In this document: positions 10,353 through 17,990 of the stretch, piece by piece
Position numbering within the stretch: position 1 is the first letter of the stretch
Layout of the letters: each line of letters opens with the position of its first letter
Assembly: GCF_002159175.1 (NCBI RefSeq)
Contig: NZ_NFGZ01000007.1
Location: 83,356 to 147,355 of the forward strand
Direction of reading: 5' to 3'
DNA: 64,000 nucleotides
From: Flavonifractor sp. An92
GTDB taxonomy: Bacteria; Bacillota; Clostridia; Oscillospirales; Oscillospiraceae
Made by a program: the position numbers and the translations under genes
The notes under the pieces: generated by a model
Databases searched by the model: none
The model's input: the letters and a program-made list of their open reading frames with translations, nothing else
What the model was told of the DNA's origin: nothing

Positions 10353-11069
10353 ATGTCAGTTACACCGGAACTTGGCCGTATCTTTCTCACCGGTGACACC
10401 CACCGCTGCTTCGGCCGCATCGAGGAGCTGTGCCGCCGGGAGCACACCACCCGGAAGGACGTACTGGTCATCCTGGGGGACGCGGGGATCAACTACTACG
10501 GCCCCGCCCGGGACCAGGCCCTGAAATGGGAGCTGGACGCCCTCCCCATCACCCTCCTGTGCATCCACGGTAACCACGAGCAGCGTCCCTCCCCGGAGCT
10601 GGGCTATGAACAGAAGCTCTGGCGGGGCGGCGCGGTGTGGGTGGAGGAGCCCTTCCGCAACCTGCTCTTCGCCGTGGACGGGGCGGTGTACGACCTGGCG
10701 GGCCGCTCCTGTCTGGCGGTGGGCGGCGCGTACAGCGTGGACAAGGACTACCGCCTGGCCCTGGGCCTGGGCTGGTGGCCCGACGAACAGCCCGACGACG
10801 CCGTAAAGACCCGGGTGGAAGGGGTCCTGGAGGACCGGGACTGGCAGGCGGACGTGGTGTTCAGCCACACCTGCCCCATCTGCTACGAGCCCACCGAGGT
10901 GTTCCTCCCCTCCATCGACCAGCGGAGCGTGGACAAAAGCACCGAGATGTGGCTGGGCTCCCTGGAATACCGCCTCCGGTACCAGAGCTGGTACTGCGGG
11001 CACTACCACACCTCCAAGACGGTGGACCGCCTGCACTTCCTCTTTGAGGAAGTCATCCCGTTTCCCTAA
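10353..11069 (+). CDS. Metallophosphoesterase
   Basis: A calcineurin-like metallophosphoesterase of 238 residues. The metal-ligand motifs appear in order: GDTH (residues 14-17), GDAG near 48, GNHE near 75, then an isolated His in FSHTCP and GHYH near the C-terminus. The enzyme should hydrolyse a phosphoester or phosphodiester with two metals in the cytosol; the substrate is unknown. It follows the membrane-protein gene by 18 bp with GAAAGGAGG upstream, so it is probably the third gene of the PadR operon. It ends at a convergent terminator. Confidence 0.88.
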   Translation: MSVTPELGRIFLTGDTHRCFGRIEELCRREHTTRKDVLVILGDAGINYYGPARDQALKWELDALPITLLCIHGNHEQRPSPELGYEQKLWRGGAVWVEEPFRNLLFAVDGAVYDLAGRSCLAVGGAYSVDKDYRLALGLGWWPDEQPDDAVKTRVEGVLEDRDWQADVVFSHTCPICYEPTEVFLPSIDQRSVDKSTEMWLGSLEYRLRYQSWYCGHYHTSKTVDRLHFLFEEVIPFP

Positions 11070-11073
11070 ATCA

Positions 11074-11117
11074 ACAGCCCCGCCTGCGGTTCCGCGCGGA
11101 ACCACAGGCGGGGCTGT
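11074..11117. terminator. Bidirectional terminator between convergent genes
   Basis: A 13-bp outer stem (11074-11086 with 11105-11117) with an internal GGTTCC/GGAACC extension, followed by T-rich sequence. It separates the plus-strand phosphoesterase from the minus-strand yigZ. Confidence 0.8.
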
Positions 11118-11122
11118 TTCGT

Positions 11123-11785
11123 TTACAGGGATTCCTCTGCGCTCCCGGCGGAGGGCGCTTTCCAGGGCACGTCCCGGAAGGCCTCCCCCACCACCTGGGC
11201 AGCACACCCGCCGGCGGTGAGCTCGGTGACCCGGGCGGTGAAGTCCTCCACCGCTCCCTCGGGGAGCAGGGCGTGGATGGTCACATCGGCGCCGTACTCG
11301 GTCTCCCCCAGCATGCCGCCCGCGCTCTCCACCTCCAGCTTCATCCGCTCGAAGAGGGCGTAGGGACAGGGCACCGCCACCTCGGCCCAGCGGCGCACCA
11401 CCGAGATACCGGCAGCGTCCAGGGCGTCCTTGGCCGAGCGGGTGTAGGCCCGTACCAGACCTCCCGCCCCCAGCAGCACCCCGCCGAAGTACCGGGTCAC
11501 CACACAGCAGACGTTGGTGATCTCCTCCTTCTGGAACACCCCCAGCATGGGCTGTCCCGCGGTGCCCTGGGGCTCCCCGTCGTCGGAGTAGCGGACGATG
11601 CCGCCCTCCCGGATGAGGTAGCACCAGCAGTTGTGCCGGGCGTCGTGGTAGCGCTTCTTCATTTCCTCAATGTGGGCGCGGGCCTCCTCCTCGCTCTCCA
11701 CCCGCCAGACGTGGCCGATGAAGCGGGAGCGTTTTTCGGTAAACTCCGTCTCGGAGGAGGCGGTGGGGATGAAATATTCCGTCAT
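11123..11785 (-). CDS. yigZ: YigZ/IMPACT family protein
   Basis: A 220-residue YigZ (UPF0029/IMPACT) protein. The N-terminal IMPACT domain shows the family motifs KRSRFIGHV, DARHNCWCY, DDGEPQGTAGQPM and TRYFGGVLLGAGGL. A C-terminal ferredoxin-like DUF1949 domain follows. The family is linked to translation control through eukaryotic IMPACT, but the bacterial role is not settled. It is the last gene of the hflX-GNAT-yigZ operon, 10 bp after the acetyltransferase. Confidence 0.92.
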   Translation of the reverse strand: MTEYFIPTASSETEFTEKRSRFIGHVWRVESEEEARAHIEEMKKRYHDARHNCWCYLIREGGIVRYSDDGEPQGTAGQPMLGVFQKEEITNVCCVVTRYFGGVLLGAGGLVRAYTRSAKDALDAAGISVVRRWAEVAVPCPYALFERMKLEVESAGGMLGETEYGADVTIHALLPEGAVEDFTARVTELTAGGCAAQVVGEAFRDVPWKAPSAGSAEESL

Positions 11786-11795
11786 GAGCCGTCCC

Positions 11796-12335
11796 TCAGC
11801 TTTCTCTTTTCTTCCACTCTTCCCGGGTCAGGGCATAACACAGGGCCAGGCGGATCTCGTTATTCAGGGTGGGCACCTTCTGCATCCGCAGGAAGCGGAA
11901 GGGGAAGCCGCACTTGCGGATGACCCGCTTGGACTTCTGGTTGCCGTCGTAGTGGTCGCACCAGATGGTCTTTAAACCCAGATCCTCGAAGCCGTAGCGC
12001 AGCAGCTCCTCCACCGCCTCGGGGATGAGGCCCCGGCCCCAGTAGGCGGGGCTCAGGGAGTAGCCGATCTCGTCGTCGGGACCGGGCAGCTCCTTCCGGT
12101 GGCGGCCGGTGAAGCCCGCCGAGCCGATCACCTTCCCGCTCTCCTTCTCCACCACGGCGAACACGCCGGGCTCGGAAAAAACGGTGCGGATGATCTCCCG
12201 GCTCTCCTCCACGCTCCGGTGGGGCGTCCAGCCGGCGGCGGGGCCCACCCGTGGGTCCTGGGCGTAGGCGTACACGTCCTCCGCGTCGTCCTCGGTGAAG
12301 GGCCGCAGCAGCAGGCGCTTGGTATACAGTTCCAT
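11796..12335 (-). CDS. GNAT acetyltransferase, RimJ/RimL type
   Basis: A 179-residue GNAT domain of the RimJ/RimL class. It begins with the typical TKRLLLRPFTEDDAEDVY segment, and a later IGYSLSPAYWGRGLIPEA block forms the acetyl-CoA pyrophosphate loop. It transfers acetyl from acetyl-CoA to an amine, often a protein N-terminus or small molecule; the target is not predictable. The ATG at 12335 sits one base after the hflX stop codon, which implies translational coupling. Confidence 0.9.
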   Translation of the reverse strand: MELYTKRLLLRPFTEDDAEDVYAYAQDPRVGPAAGWTPHRSVEESREIIRTVFSEPGVFAVVEKESGKVIGSAGFTGRHRKELPGPDDEIGYSLSPAYWGRGLIPEAVEELLRYGFEDLGLKTIWCDHYDGNQKSKRVIRKCGFPFRFLRMQKVPTLNNEIRLALCYALTREEWKKRES

Positions 12336-12336
12336 C

Positions 12337-13626
12337 TCAGTCCTCCCAGGGCTCCTTGGGGGGCGTCCAGCCCTCCACGATATAGTCCTTCAGCCGCCCC
12401 AGCAGGATGGGGGTGAGGACGGCGGTGACCACGATGCTCTCGGCGTACTCCACGCTCTCCACCTTGGCGTCCCGGTAGAGCTGTTCCAGCATGCCGCCCT
12501 GGTCGTAGGGCAGGTGGAGCACCACCCGGTGGGCGCCGGTGTCCAGGCGCTGGCCGATGGCCTGCAGCAGCTCGTCCACCCCCCGGCCGGTCTTGGCCGA
12601 CAGGATCACCCGGTCCGCCCCGTGGGGCAGCAATTCTCCGGTGTAGCGGTCGGACTTATTGAACACGTCGATGCGGGGGGTCTGACTGGCCCCCAGCTCG
12701 TGGATGAGCTTCTCCACCACCTCGGCCTGCTCCCGCCACTCGGGGTTGGAGGAGTCGATGACGTGGAGGAGGAGGTCGGCGTAGCTCAGCTCCTCCAGGG
12801 TGGCCTTGAAGGCCTCCACCAGGTGGTGGGGAAGCTTGCGGATGAATCCAACCGTGTCGGAGATGAGGACGGTGCAGGTGTCCGAGATCTCCAGGGTGCG
12901 GGTGGTGGTGTCCAGGGTGTCGAAGAGGCGGTCATTGGCCGGGATGTCCGCGCCGGTGAGGCGGTTGAGCAGCGTGGACTTGCCCGCGTTGGTGTAGCCT
13001 ACCAGGGCCACCACCGGCACCTCGTTCTTGATGCGCCGCTCCCGCTGGACGCCCCGCACCCGGCGGACCTGCTCCAGCTCCTCCTTGAGCTTGGCGATCT
13101 TCCGGTGGATGTGCCGCCGGTCGGTCTCCAGCTGGGTCTCGCCGGGGCCGCGGGTGCCGATGGCGCCCTCCTGCCGCTCCAGGTGGGTCCACATGCCGGT
13201 CAGCCGGGGGAGCAGGTACTGGTACTGGGCCAGCTCCACCTGGAGGCGGCCCTCCCGGGTGCGGGCCCGCTGGGCAAAGATGTCCAGGATCAGGGCCGAG
13301 CGGTCCAGCACGGTCACCTTCAGGGTCTCGGAGAGCACCCGCTGCTGGGAGGGAGAAAGGCTGTTATCGAAGATGACCATGTCGGCCCCGCCGTTCTCCA
13401 CCAGCTCCCGGACCTCCTCCACCTTGCCCTCGCCGATGAAGGTGCGGGGGTCGGGGGTGTCCTTATTCTGGAGCACCATGCCCACCGCCTCGCCTCCGGC
13501 GGTTTTCAGCAGATCCTCCAGCTCCTCCATGGTGGCCTCGGTGGCGTTCTCCTCCCGCCCCAGGCAGAAGGCGTTGAGCCCCACCAGCACTGCCCGGTTG
13601 ATACACATTTTCTTCTGTTCGATCAT
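12337..13626 (-). CDS. hflX: Ribosome-associated GTPase HflX
   Basis: A 429-residue HflX, a GTPase that splits stalled or hibernating 70S ribosomes. The N-terminal HflX domain includes GEGKVEEV, and the Gly-rich linker reads GTRGPGETQLE. The G domain has GYTNAGKST (G1), a DTVGFIRKLP switch (G3) and NKSD (G4). A longer in-frame ORF begins at 13758, but I choose ATG 13626, which has a strong GGAGG five bases upstream; the longer form would cross the rpmE terminator. It heads an operon with a GNAT gene and yigZ. Confidence 0.95.
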   Translation of the reverse strand: MIEQKKMCINRAVLVGLNAFCLGREENATEATMEELEDLLKTAGGEAVGMVLQNKDTPDPRTFIGEGKVEEVRELVENGGADMVIFDNSLSPSQQRVLSETLKVTVLDRSALILDIFAQRARTREGRLQVELAQYQYLLPRLTGMWTHLERQEGAIGTRGPGETQLETDRRHIHRKIAKLKEELEQVRRVRGVQRERRIKNEVPVVALVGYTNAGKSTLLNRLTGADIPANDRLFDTLDTTTRTLEISDTCTVLISDTVGFIRKLPHHLVEAFKATLEELSYADLLLHVIDSSNPEWREQAEVVEKLIHELGASQTPRIDVFNKSDRYTGELLPHGADRVILSAKTGRGVDELLQAIGQRLDTGAHRVVLHLPYDQGGMLEQLYRDAKVESVEYAESIVVTAVLTPILLGRLKDYIVEGWTPPKEPWED

Positions 13627-13720
13627 ATTACCTCCGTGCCCCGGGATCGGCCGCGGAGGCCCCGGGGGTCTTTGTATCTTGTACTCTGCCCGGGTCTGTT
13701 CTCTCCCAGACATGCAGAAA

Positions 13721-13744
13721 ACCCGTACCGAAACCGGTACGGGT
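13721..13744. terminator. Intrinsic terminator after rpmE
   Basis: A perfect 10-bp stem (13721-13730 with 13735-13744) and a 4-nt loop, with T runs on both strands. It ends rpmE transcription before hflX. About 95 bp remain between it and the hflX start; they should hold the hflX promoter, but I could not pick one with confidence. Confidence 0.8.
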
Positions 13745-13758
13745 TTTTTGTGGCACAA

Positions 13759-13962
13759 TTACTTGTCCAGACCGAACTTCTTGTTGAAGCGGCTGACGCG
13801 TCCGCCAGTATCCACCATCTTCTGCTTGCCGGTGAAGAAGGGGTGACACTTGGAGCAAACTTCAACCTTAATGTCCTTCTTGGTAGACCCGGTTTCGATC
13901 ACATTACCACAGGCACATTTAATGGTGGTCTGTTCGTAGTTGGGATGGATGCCTTCCTTCAT
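13759..13962 (-). CDS. rpmE: 50S ribosomal protein L31 (zinc-binding type)
   Basis: A 67-residue ribosomal protein L31 of the zinc (C+) type: cysteines at CACGN and CSKCHPF form the metal site. The conserved start MKEGIHPNY and the basic tail are intact. The ATG at 13962 has AGAGGTG upstream; the open frame reaches 14118 but that extension lacks a ribosome site and is AT-rich. It is transcribed alone and closed by a strong terminator. Confidence 0.97.
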   Translation of the reverse strand: MKEGIHPNYEQTTIKCACGNVIETGSTKKDIKVEVCSKCHPFFTGKQKMVDTGGRVSRFNKKFGLDK

Positions 13963-14111
13963 TGTGTGTTCACCTCTTTCTCCCAGGGGACTTGTCGTCA
14001 TAAACGCAACTGTTATATTAGCACGAAGTTGGAAAAAATGCAACTGTTTTTTTGCGTTTTTTTCTTTTGATTCAAAAGGACGAAAAATTTCCCGCTCCGC
14101 GCAAAAAGGGG

Positions 14112-14141
14112 TTGACAAAAGCGGGGCGTCTGTGCTATCCT
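14112..14141 (+). promoter_or_regulatory. Promoter of the DUF3793-flavodoxin pair
   Basis: TTGACA (14112-14117) and TATCCT (14136-14141) are 18 bp apart. Two similar palindromes lie just downstream. Confidence 0.7.
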
Positions 14142-14150
14142 AAGCGCACA

Positions 14151-14227
14151 GGTTAGTTGAAGCTAACCGCAAAACACCGGAGGTTATCCTCCCATTTTTA
14201 AACGTCATCAGTTAGCTTTGACTAACT
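14151..14227 (+). promoter_or_regulatory. Two GTTAG-N6-CTAAC palindromes, probable DtxR-family iron operators
   Basis: GGTTAG-N6-CTAACC at 14151-14168 sits at the transcription start, and AGTTAG-N6-CTAACT at 14210-14227 lies just before the ribosome site. The half sites resemble the TTAGGTTAG type recognised by DtxR/IdeR-family metal repressors. Two copies with identical spacing in one leader, ahead of a flavodoxin gene, suggest iron-dependent repression. The regulator is not in the window. Confidence 0.6.
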
Positions 14228-14244
14228 TCGAAAGGAGTATCCCT

Positions 14245-14829
14245 ATGTGTGCACAGGCCGCCGCATTTGAACAGGCTCTGGCCCTCCACTGCGCCCCGGC
14301 GCTGACCGCACTGGCCCCCGCCAATCTGGTCTCCCTGCCGGCGGCGGAGTTCCCCGGCCTGTCCGGACTGCTGGAGGCCTACAACGCCCGCCTGAGCGCT
14401 AAGGGCCTGGCGTTCACCCCCCTGTGCCAGTGCCGCAGCCGGGTGCTGCTGCTGGTGTACCGGCCGGCCTTCCTGGACAGCCGCCTGAAAGAGCGCCACG
14501 CCGCCCGGTATCTCGCGGGCCTGGGCTATCCGGTCTCGCAGGGCCTGGATGCCTGCCTGGAGGTGCTGCGCCGGCGGCTGAACGGCGGCGGGGACTTCCC
14601 CCACGAGATCGGCCTCTTTCTGGGCTATCCCCTGGCCGATGTGGTGGGCTTCTGCGCCCTGGGCGGCGAGTGCGCCAAGCTCAGCGGCCACTGGAAGGTC
14701 TACGGCGACGTGGACTACGCCAAACGGTGCTTCCGCCGCTTTGACGAGAGCCGGGCGGCTCTGTGTCAGGGCCTGGCGGAGGGCCGCACCCTCTTGCAGC
14801 TTCTGGGCGCCGTGCCGATGGCGGCGTGA
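14245..14829 (+). CDS. DUF3793 family protein
   Basis: A 194-residue protein of the DUF3793 family, recognised from the segments CQCRSRVLLLVYR, HEIGLFLGYPLADVVGF and HWKVYGDVDYAKRCF. The biochemical function is unknown. The family is repeatedly found next to flavodoxin or ferrous-iron transport genes, so a role in iron or heme handling, or in flavodoxin use, is likely. The start is ATG 14245 with AAAGGAG eight bases upstream. A flavodoxin gene follows after 28 bp, and the shared leader carries two DtxR-like palindromes. Confidence 0.88.
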   Translation: MCAQAAAFEQALALHCAPALTALAPANLVSLPAAEFPGLSGLLEAYNARLSAKGLAFTPLCQCRSRVLLLVYRPAFLDSRLKERHAARYLAGLGYPVSQGLDACLEVLRRRLNGGGDFPHEIGLFLGYPLADVVGFCALGGECAKLSGHWKVYGDVDYAKRCFRRFDESRAALCQGLAEGRTLLQLLGAVPMAA

Positions 14830-14857
14830 CGCCCTTGACAGAAAGGAGTTTTCTACC

Positions 14858-15283
14858 ATGCAAATCGCAGTGATCTATTGGACTGGCTCGGGCAACACCG
14901 AGGCCATGGCCGCCGCGGTGGCCGAGGGCGCCAAGAGCGCCGGGGCCGGCGTAGACCTCTTCCAGGTGTCCGAGGTGGACGCCGCCAAGGCCGCGGGCTA
15001 TGACGCCCTGGCCCTGGGCTGCCCCGCCATGGGGGCCGAGGTGCTGGAGGAGGGCGAGTTTGAGCCCTTCTTCACCGACCTGGAGCCCAAGCTGGGCGGC
15101 AAGAAGCTGGCCCTCTTCGGCTCCTACGGCTGGGGCGACGGCCAGTGGATGCGCGACTGGCAGGAGCGGGCCGAAAACGCCGGCGCCCTCCTGTGCCAGG
15201 ACGGCCTGATGGCCCACGAGGTACCCGATGCCGACGCCCTGGCCGCCTGCCAGGCCCTGGGACAGGCTCTGGCCCAGTCCTGA
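14858..15283 (+). CDS. Flavodoxin
   Basis: A short-chain flavodoxin of 141 residues, a one- or two-electron carrier that replaces ferredoxin when iron is short. The FMN phosphate loop is WTGSGNTEAMA near residues 8-18. The isoalloxazine-binding loops are GCPAMGAEVLEE and GSYGWGDGQWM, where the Tyr/Trp residues stack on the flavin. The ATG at 14858 follows GAAAGGAG. The preceding DUF3793 gene and the palindromic leader suggest induction by iron limitation. Confidence 0.95.
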   Translation: MQIAVIYWTGSGNTEAMAAAVAEGAKSAGAGVDLFQVSEVDAAKAAGYDALALGCPAMGAEVLEEGEFEPFFTDLEPKLGGKKLALFGSYGWGDGQWMRDWQERAENAGALLCQDGLMAHEVPDADALAACQALGQALAQS

Positions 15284-15315
15284 TTTTCTTCCCCTCTCTC
15301 TGACCTTTCCCGCAG

Positions 15316-15408
15316 CCTGCCTGGAAACAGGCTTCTCCCCATCCCACTTTCCTCCGGAAGTGGGATGCCCGGAGCGGGCGAGCCTTGGGGCTTCGGTTCG
15401 CCCGTTCC
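15316..15408 (+). other. Three consecutive hairpins downstream of the flavodoxin gene
   Basis: The gap 15284-15728 has no gene. It holds GCCTG/CAGGC (15316-15320 with 15328-15332), a 9-bp stem (15341-15349 with 15358-15366) and a 14-bp stem including two G-U pairs (15371-15384 with 15395-15408), all before a terminator at 15474. It could be a structured 3' UTR or a small RNA; no known family is recognised. Confidence 0.5.
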
Positions 15409-15473
15409 GCGCATCCTCCTTCTACTTCACTCACATCTCTTTTCTCCAAAAGCAGCGCAAATGCAGCGAAAGG

Positions 15474-15505
15474 CCCTCCGGTGACCGCAACACCGGAGGG
15501 TTTTT
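15474..15505 (+). terminator. Terminator of the DUF3793-flavodoxin operon
   Basis: A perfect 10-bp stem (15474-15483 with 15491-15500), 7-nt loop and T5 tail. The flanking CAGCGAAA/TTTCGCTG can lengthen the stem. Confidence 0.88.
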
Positions 15506-15633
15506 CGCTGTATCGCCGTTCCCAATTGTTCCAGATATCGGGAACCGGCCCCTGCTATGGTATTATTTTTTATCATTCCTTACAAAGTTTCGAACTTCGT
15601 GTAACTTTCTCTTTTGTTTTGCCGCCCTTATGC

Positions 15634-15639
15634 TATAAT
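15634..15639 (+). promoter_or_regulatory. Extended -10 promoter of the diguanylate cyclase gene
   Basis: TGCTATAAT forms an extended -10 (TATAAT at 15634-15639) with no convincing -35 box. It lies about 90 bp before the start codon. Confidence 0.6.
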
Positions 15640-15728
15640 GGGACCCGACTCAGGCCGCTGCCTGCATGATTTCCCCCCGCGTGGGCATTCCAGTATTCTG
15701 ATGTTGTACTCTTCAGGGGGCATTGTTC

Positions 15729-16901
15729 ATGACCAACCTTCCGGCGATCCTCATTGCCAACGGACTTGGCTCGGCGCTGATGCTGATGCTCATCTTCAGC
15801 AACCGAAAGGACGTCCGCAGCGTTTTTCTGGATGAGAAACTCTTCTATACCATGTGTCTGCTCACCCTGGGCCTGTGCCTGGTGGAGATCGCCACCTTTT
15901 GTCTGGACGGTCTGCTCTTCCAGGGGGCCCATTTCCTGATCCGGCTGCTCAACGCTCTCCTCTTTATCGGCAACTGTCTCTTCGCCTTCCTCTGGACGGT
16001 GTATGTGGATTATAAACTCTTCGGGGAGGTGGAGCGCCTGCGCCGCCTCTATCCCCTGGTGGCCATCCCCGATCTGATCGTGGCGCTGATGGCGGCGGCC
16101 AACCTGTTTTTCGACATCTTTTTCACCGTCACCCCGGAGAACCTCTACCGCCGCACCCCGCTGGTGCTGGTGACCTATCTGGTGACCTACGGGTATCTCA
16201 TCGCCGGGGCCATCATGGTCATCCGCCTGCGGCGGAAGGTGGGCAAGTGCCTCTTCTTCCCGGTGGTGGTCTTTCTGGCTCCCATCTTTCTGGGGAGCCT
16301 CCTGCAGTTCTTCTTCTACGGCGTCACCCTCATCTGGGTCTCGGTGGCCCTGGGGGTCACCTCCCTGTACATCAACCTCCAGAACGAGGCCTCCCTGGTG
16401 GACTCCCTCACCCAGCTCTACAACCGGGACTACCTCACCCGCTACCTCTGCTCCATGGCCCACCGTCCCCCCGCAGACGGGCGTCTGGCGGGCCTGATGA
16501 TGGATCTGAACTCCTTCAAGGAGATCAACGACACCCACGGCCACTCCGAGGGGGACGCCGCGCTGCGTCTGGTGGGCCGCGTGCTGACGGAGGCCCTCCC
16601 CCCGCGGGCCATTGCCGCCCGGTACGGCGGAGACGAGTTCATCGTGCTGGCGGTGGTGAAGGATGAGCAGGAGCTCCATGCCCTCATGGACGGCATCCGG
16701 CTCCGGGCCGCCGCCTGCAGCCGGGAGTGCTGCCTGCCCTATGAGCTCTCCCTCTCCATGGGCGAGACCTTCTTCGACCCCCTCCAGGACGACCAGGACT
16801 CCTTCCTGCGCCGCATGGACGCCAGAATGTACGAGGAGAAGCGCCGCCGCTATTCCAGCCGCGCCTACGACCGCCGCCGCGCCCGCGTCCCGGCGACCTG
16901 A
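15729..16901 (+). CDS. Membrane-bound diguanylate cyclase (GGDEF domain)
   Basis: A 390-residue diguanylate cyclase that should make cyclic di-GMP from GTP. The N-terminal 215 residues contain about six transmembrane segments without a known periplasmic sensor domain. The catalytic domain starts at DSLTQLYNRDYL, contains the DLNSFKEINDTHGH metal/nucleotide motif and the active-site RYGGDEF, and ends with MDARMYEEKR. No RxxD inhibitory site is obvious before GGDEF. ATG 15729 has AGGGGG upstream; a TTG two codons earlier is possible. It is a single-gene unit between two terminators. Confidence 0.93.
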   Translation: MTNLPAILIANGLGSALMLMLIFSNRKDVRSVFLDEKLFYTMCLLTLGLCLVEIATFCLDGLLFQGAHFLIRLLNALLFIGNCLFAFLWTVYVDYKLFGEVERLRRLYPLVAIPDLIVALMAAANLFFDIFFTVTPENLYRRTPLVLVTYLVTYGYLIAGAIMVIRLRRKVGKCLFFPVVVFLAPIFLGSLLQFFFYGVTLIWVSVALGVTSLYINLQNEASLVDSLTQLYNRDYLTRYLCSMAHRPPADGRLAGLMMDLNSFKEINDTHGHSEGDAALRLVGRVLTEALPPRAIAARYGGDEFIVLAVVKDEQELHALMDGIRLRAAACSRECCLPYELSLSMGETFFDPLQDDQDSFLRRMDARMYEEKRRRYSSRAYDRRRARVPAT

Positions 16902-16905
16902 ATAC

Positions 16906-16948
16906 AAAAACCGGCCGCACCCGTTCCAAATGGGTGCGGCCGGTTTTT
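16906..16948. terminator. Bidirectional terminator
   Basis: A 17-bp stem (16906-16922 with 16932-16948) with A/T ends on both sides separates the convergent diguanylate cyclase and GT8 genes. Confidence 0.92.
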
Positions 16949-16950
16949 GC

Positions 16951-17790
16951 TTATTTCACGCCGTAGCGGAAGCCCTCCCGCCAGGTCAGGCTCCGGTAGT
17001 GCTTGTAGAGCAGGCCGAAGCGGTGGGCATATCCCCGCTTCCAGGGCTTGGACTTGCCGCAGAAGTGGAGAATGGCGGTGTGGGACATGACCCAGTCCAG
17101 GTCACAGGTCCCGCCGCTGCGCAGGTAGTAGGTGTTGTAGTTGCGGGCGTCGTAGTTCCACACCGCATCGCTCAGCTCCAGCACCTGCTCGCCGTAGAGG
17201 GCGTTGAGCATGTCCTGATCGGGGAGCAGCAGCTCCTTGGCGTGGTCAGCGGCATACTGAAATACCTCCGACGGCACGATATGGTCCCGTCCCGCCTTCA
17301 GGTCCATGAGCAGGACGCCGGAGTTGTAGTAGTCGTGCCGGGTGCCCAGGCGCACCCGGTTGACGTTGTTGGCCAGCTCGGTGTGCCCGGTGTGGGCCGC
17401 CGCAGCGAAGAGATGCCCCGCCAGATCCAGCTCCCACAGGGGGCGCAGGGGGTTGATGACCAGGATGTCCGGGTCCAGGTACAGCACCCGCTCCAGGCTC
17501 TCCGGCAGCAGGTGGGGGGCCAGCAGGCGATAGTACATTTCCTGGGGGTACTGCCGGGTGACGGGAGCCCCGGCGAAGAGACTGCCGTCCACCTCCACCG
17601 GGGAAACCCCGTAGCCGTAGCGCCCGCACTGGGCTTTGATGGCCTCCAGCGCCGCCGGGGGCAGTCCCCGGTGCATGAGCCAGAGCTGGAATGCTTCCCC
17701 CGGATTATTGATGTGCAGCGAGGTGAGCAGCACCTGCAGCTGAGGCACATAGTGTTCGTCCAGGGTCATGAGCAAGTGGATGGGTTCCAT
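16951..17790 (-). CDS. Glycosyltransferase family 8 protein
   Basis: A 279-residue GT8 (LgtC/GspA-like) retaining glycosyltransferase of GT-A fold. The metal-binding DxD is in VLYLDPDILVI (DPD), with other family motifs at YYNSGVLLMDL, LLPDQDMLNALY and ILHFCGKSKPW. It transfers a galactose or glucose from a UDP sugar to a surface glycan; the acceptor is unknown. The start is ATG 17790 after AAGGAGG. It is the last gene behind feoAB and the small Feo accessory gene with no terminator in between, although no functional link to iron is known. Confidence 0.92.
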   Translation of the reverse strand: MEPIHLLMTLDEHYVPQLQVLLTSLHINNPGEAFQLWLMHRGLPPAALEAIKAQCGRYGYGVSPVEVDGSLFAGAPVTRQYPQEMYYRLLAPHLLPESLERVLYLDPDILVINPLRPLWELDLAGHLFAAAAHTGHTELANNVNRVRLGTRHDYYNSGVLLMDLKAGRDHIVPSEVFQYAADHAKELLLPDQDMLNALYGEQVLELSDAVWNYDARNYNTYYLRSGGTCDLDWVMSHTAILHFCGKSKPWKRGYAHRFGLLYKHYRSLTWREGFRYGVK

Positions 17791-17831
17791 CCGAATCCTC
17801 CTTCCGCCGCCGGCCTCTCCAACGCCCGGGG

Positions 17832-17978
17832 TCACTTCCGTTTCTTGCAGCCGCAGCCGCAGGAGGCACAGTTGCCGTCACAGCCCTTGCCACGGAGCTG
17901 CCGGAGGATGTGCCGGGCCACATACCACACCGACCACACAACCAGTACGGCTACGGCCCCGTAAATCAGGATATCCAT
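17832..17978 (-). CDS. FeoB-associated Cys-rich membrane protein
   Basis: A 48-residue protein too small for many gene callers. It has one N-terminal transmembrane helix (ILIYGAVAVLVVWSVWYVA) and a cytosolic tail with five cysteines (CDGNCASCGCGCKK). It matches the FeoB-associated Cys-rich membrane protein family, found directly after feoB in Firmicutes, which probably receives or senses ferrous iron, perhaps like FeoC. The ATG at 17978 has GGGAGG upstream and lies 12 bp after the feoAB stop. Confidence 0.88.
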   Translation of the reverse strand: MDILIYGAVAVLVVWSVWYVARHILRQLRGKGCDGNCASCGCGCKKRK

Positions 17979-17990
17979 CTTTCTCCTCCC

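Noticed and set aside
12295..14070. 591-codon plus-strand frame opposite hflX and rpmE
   Set aside because: Crosses a terminator and covers two certain genes.
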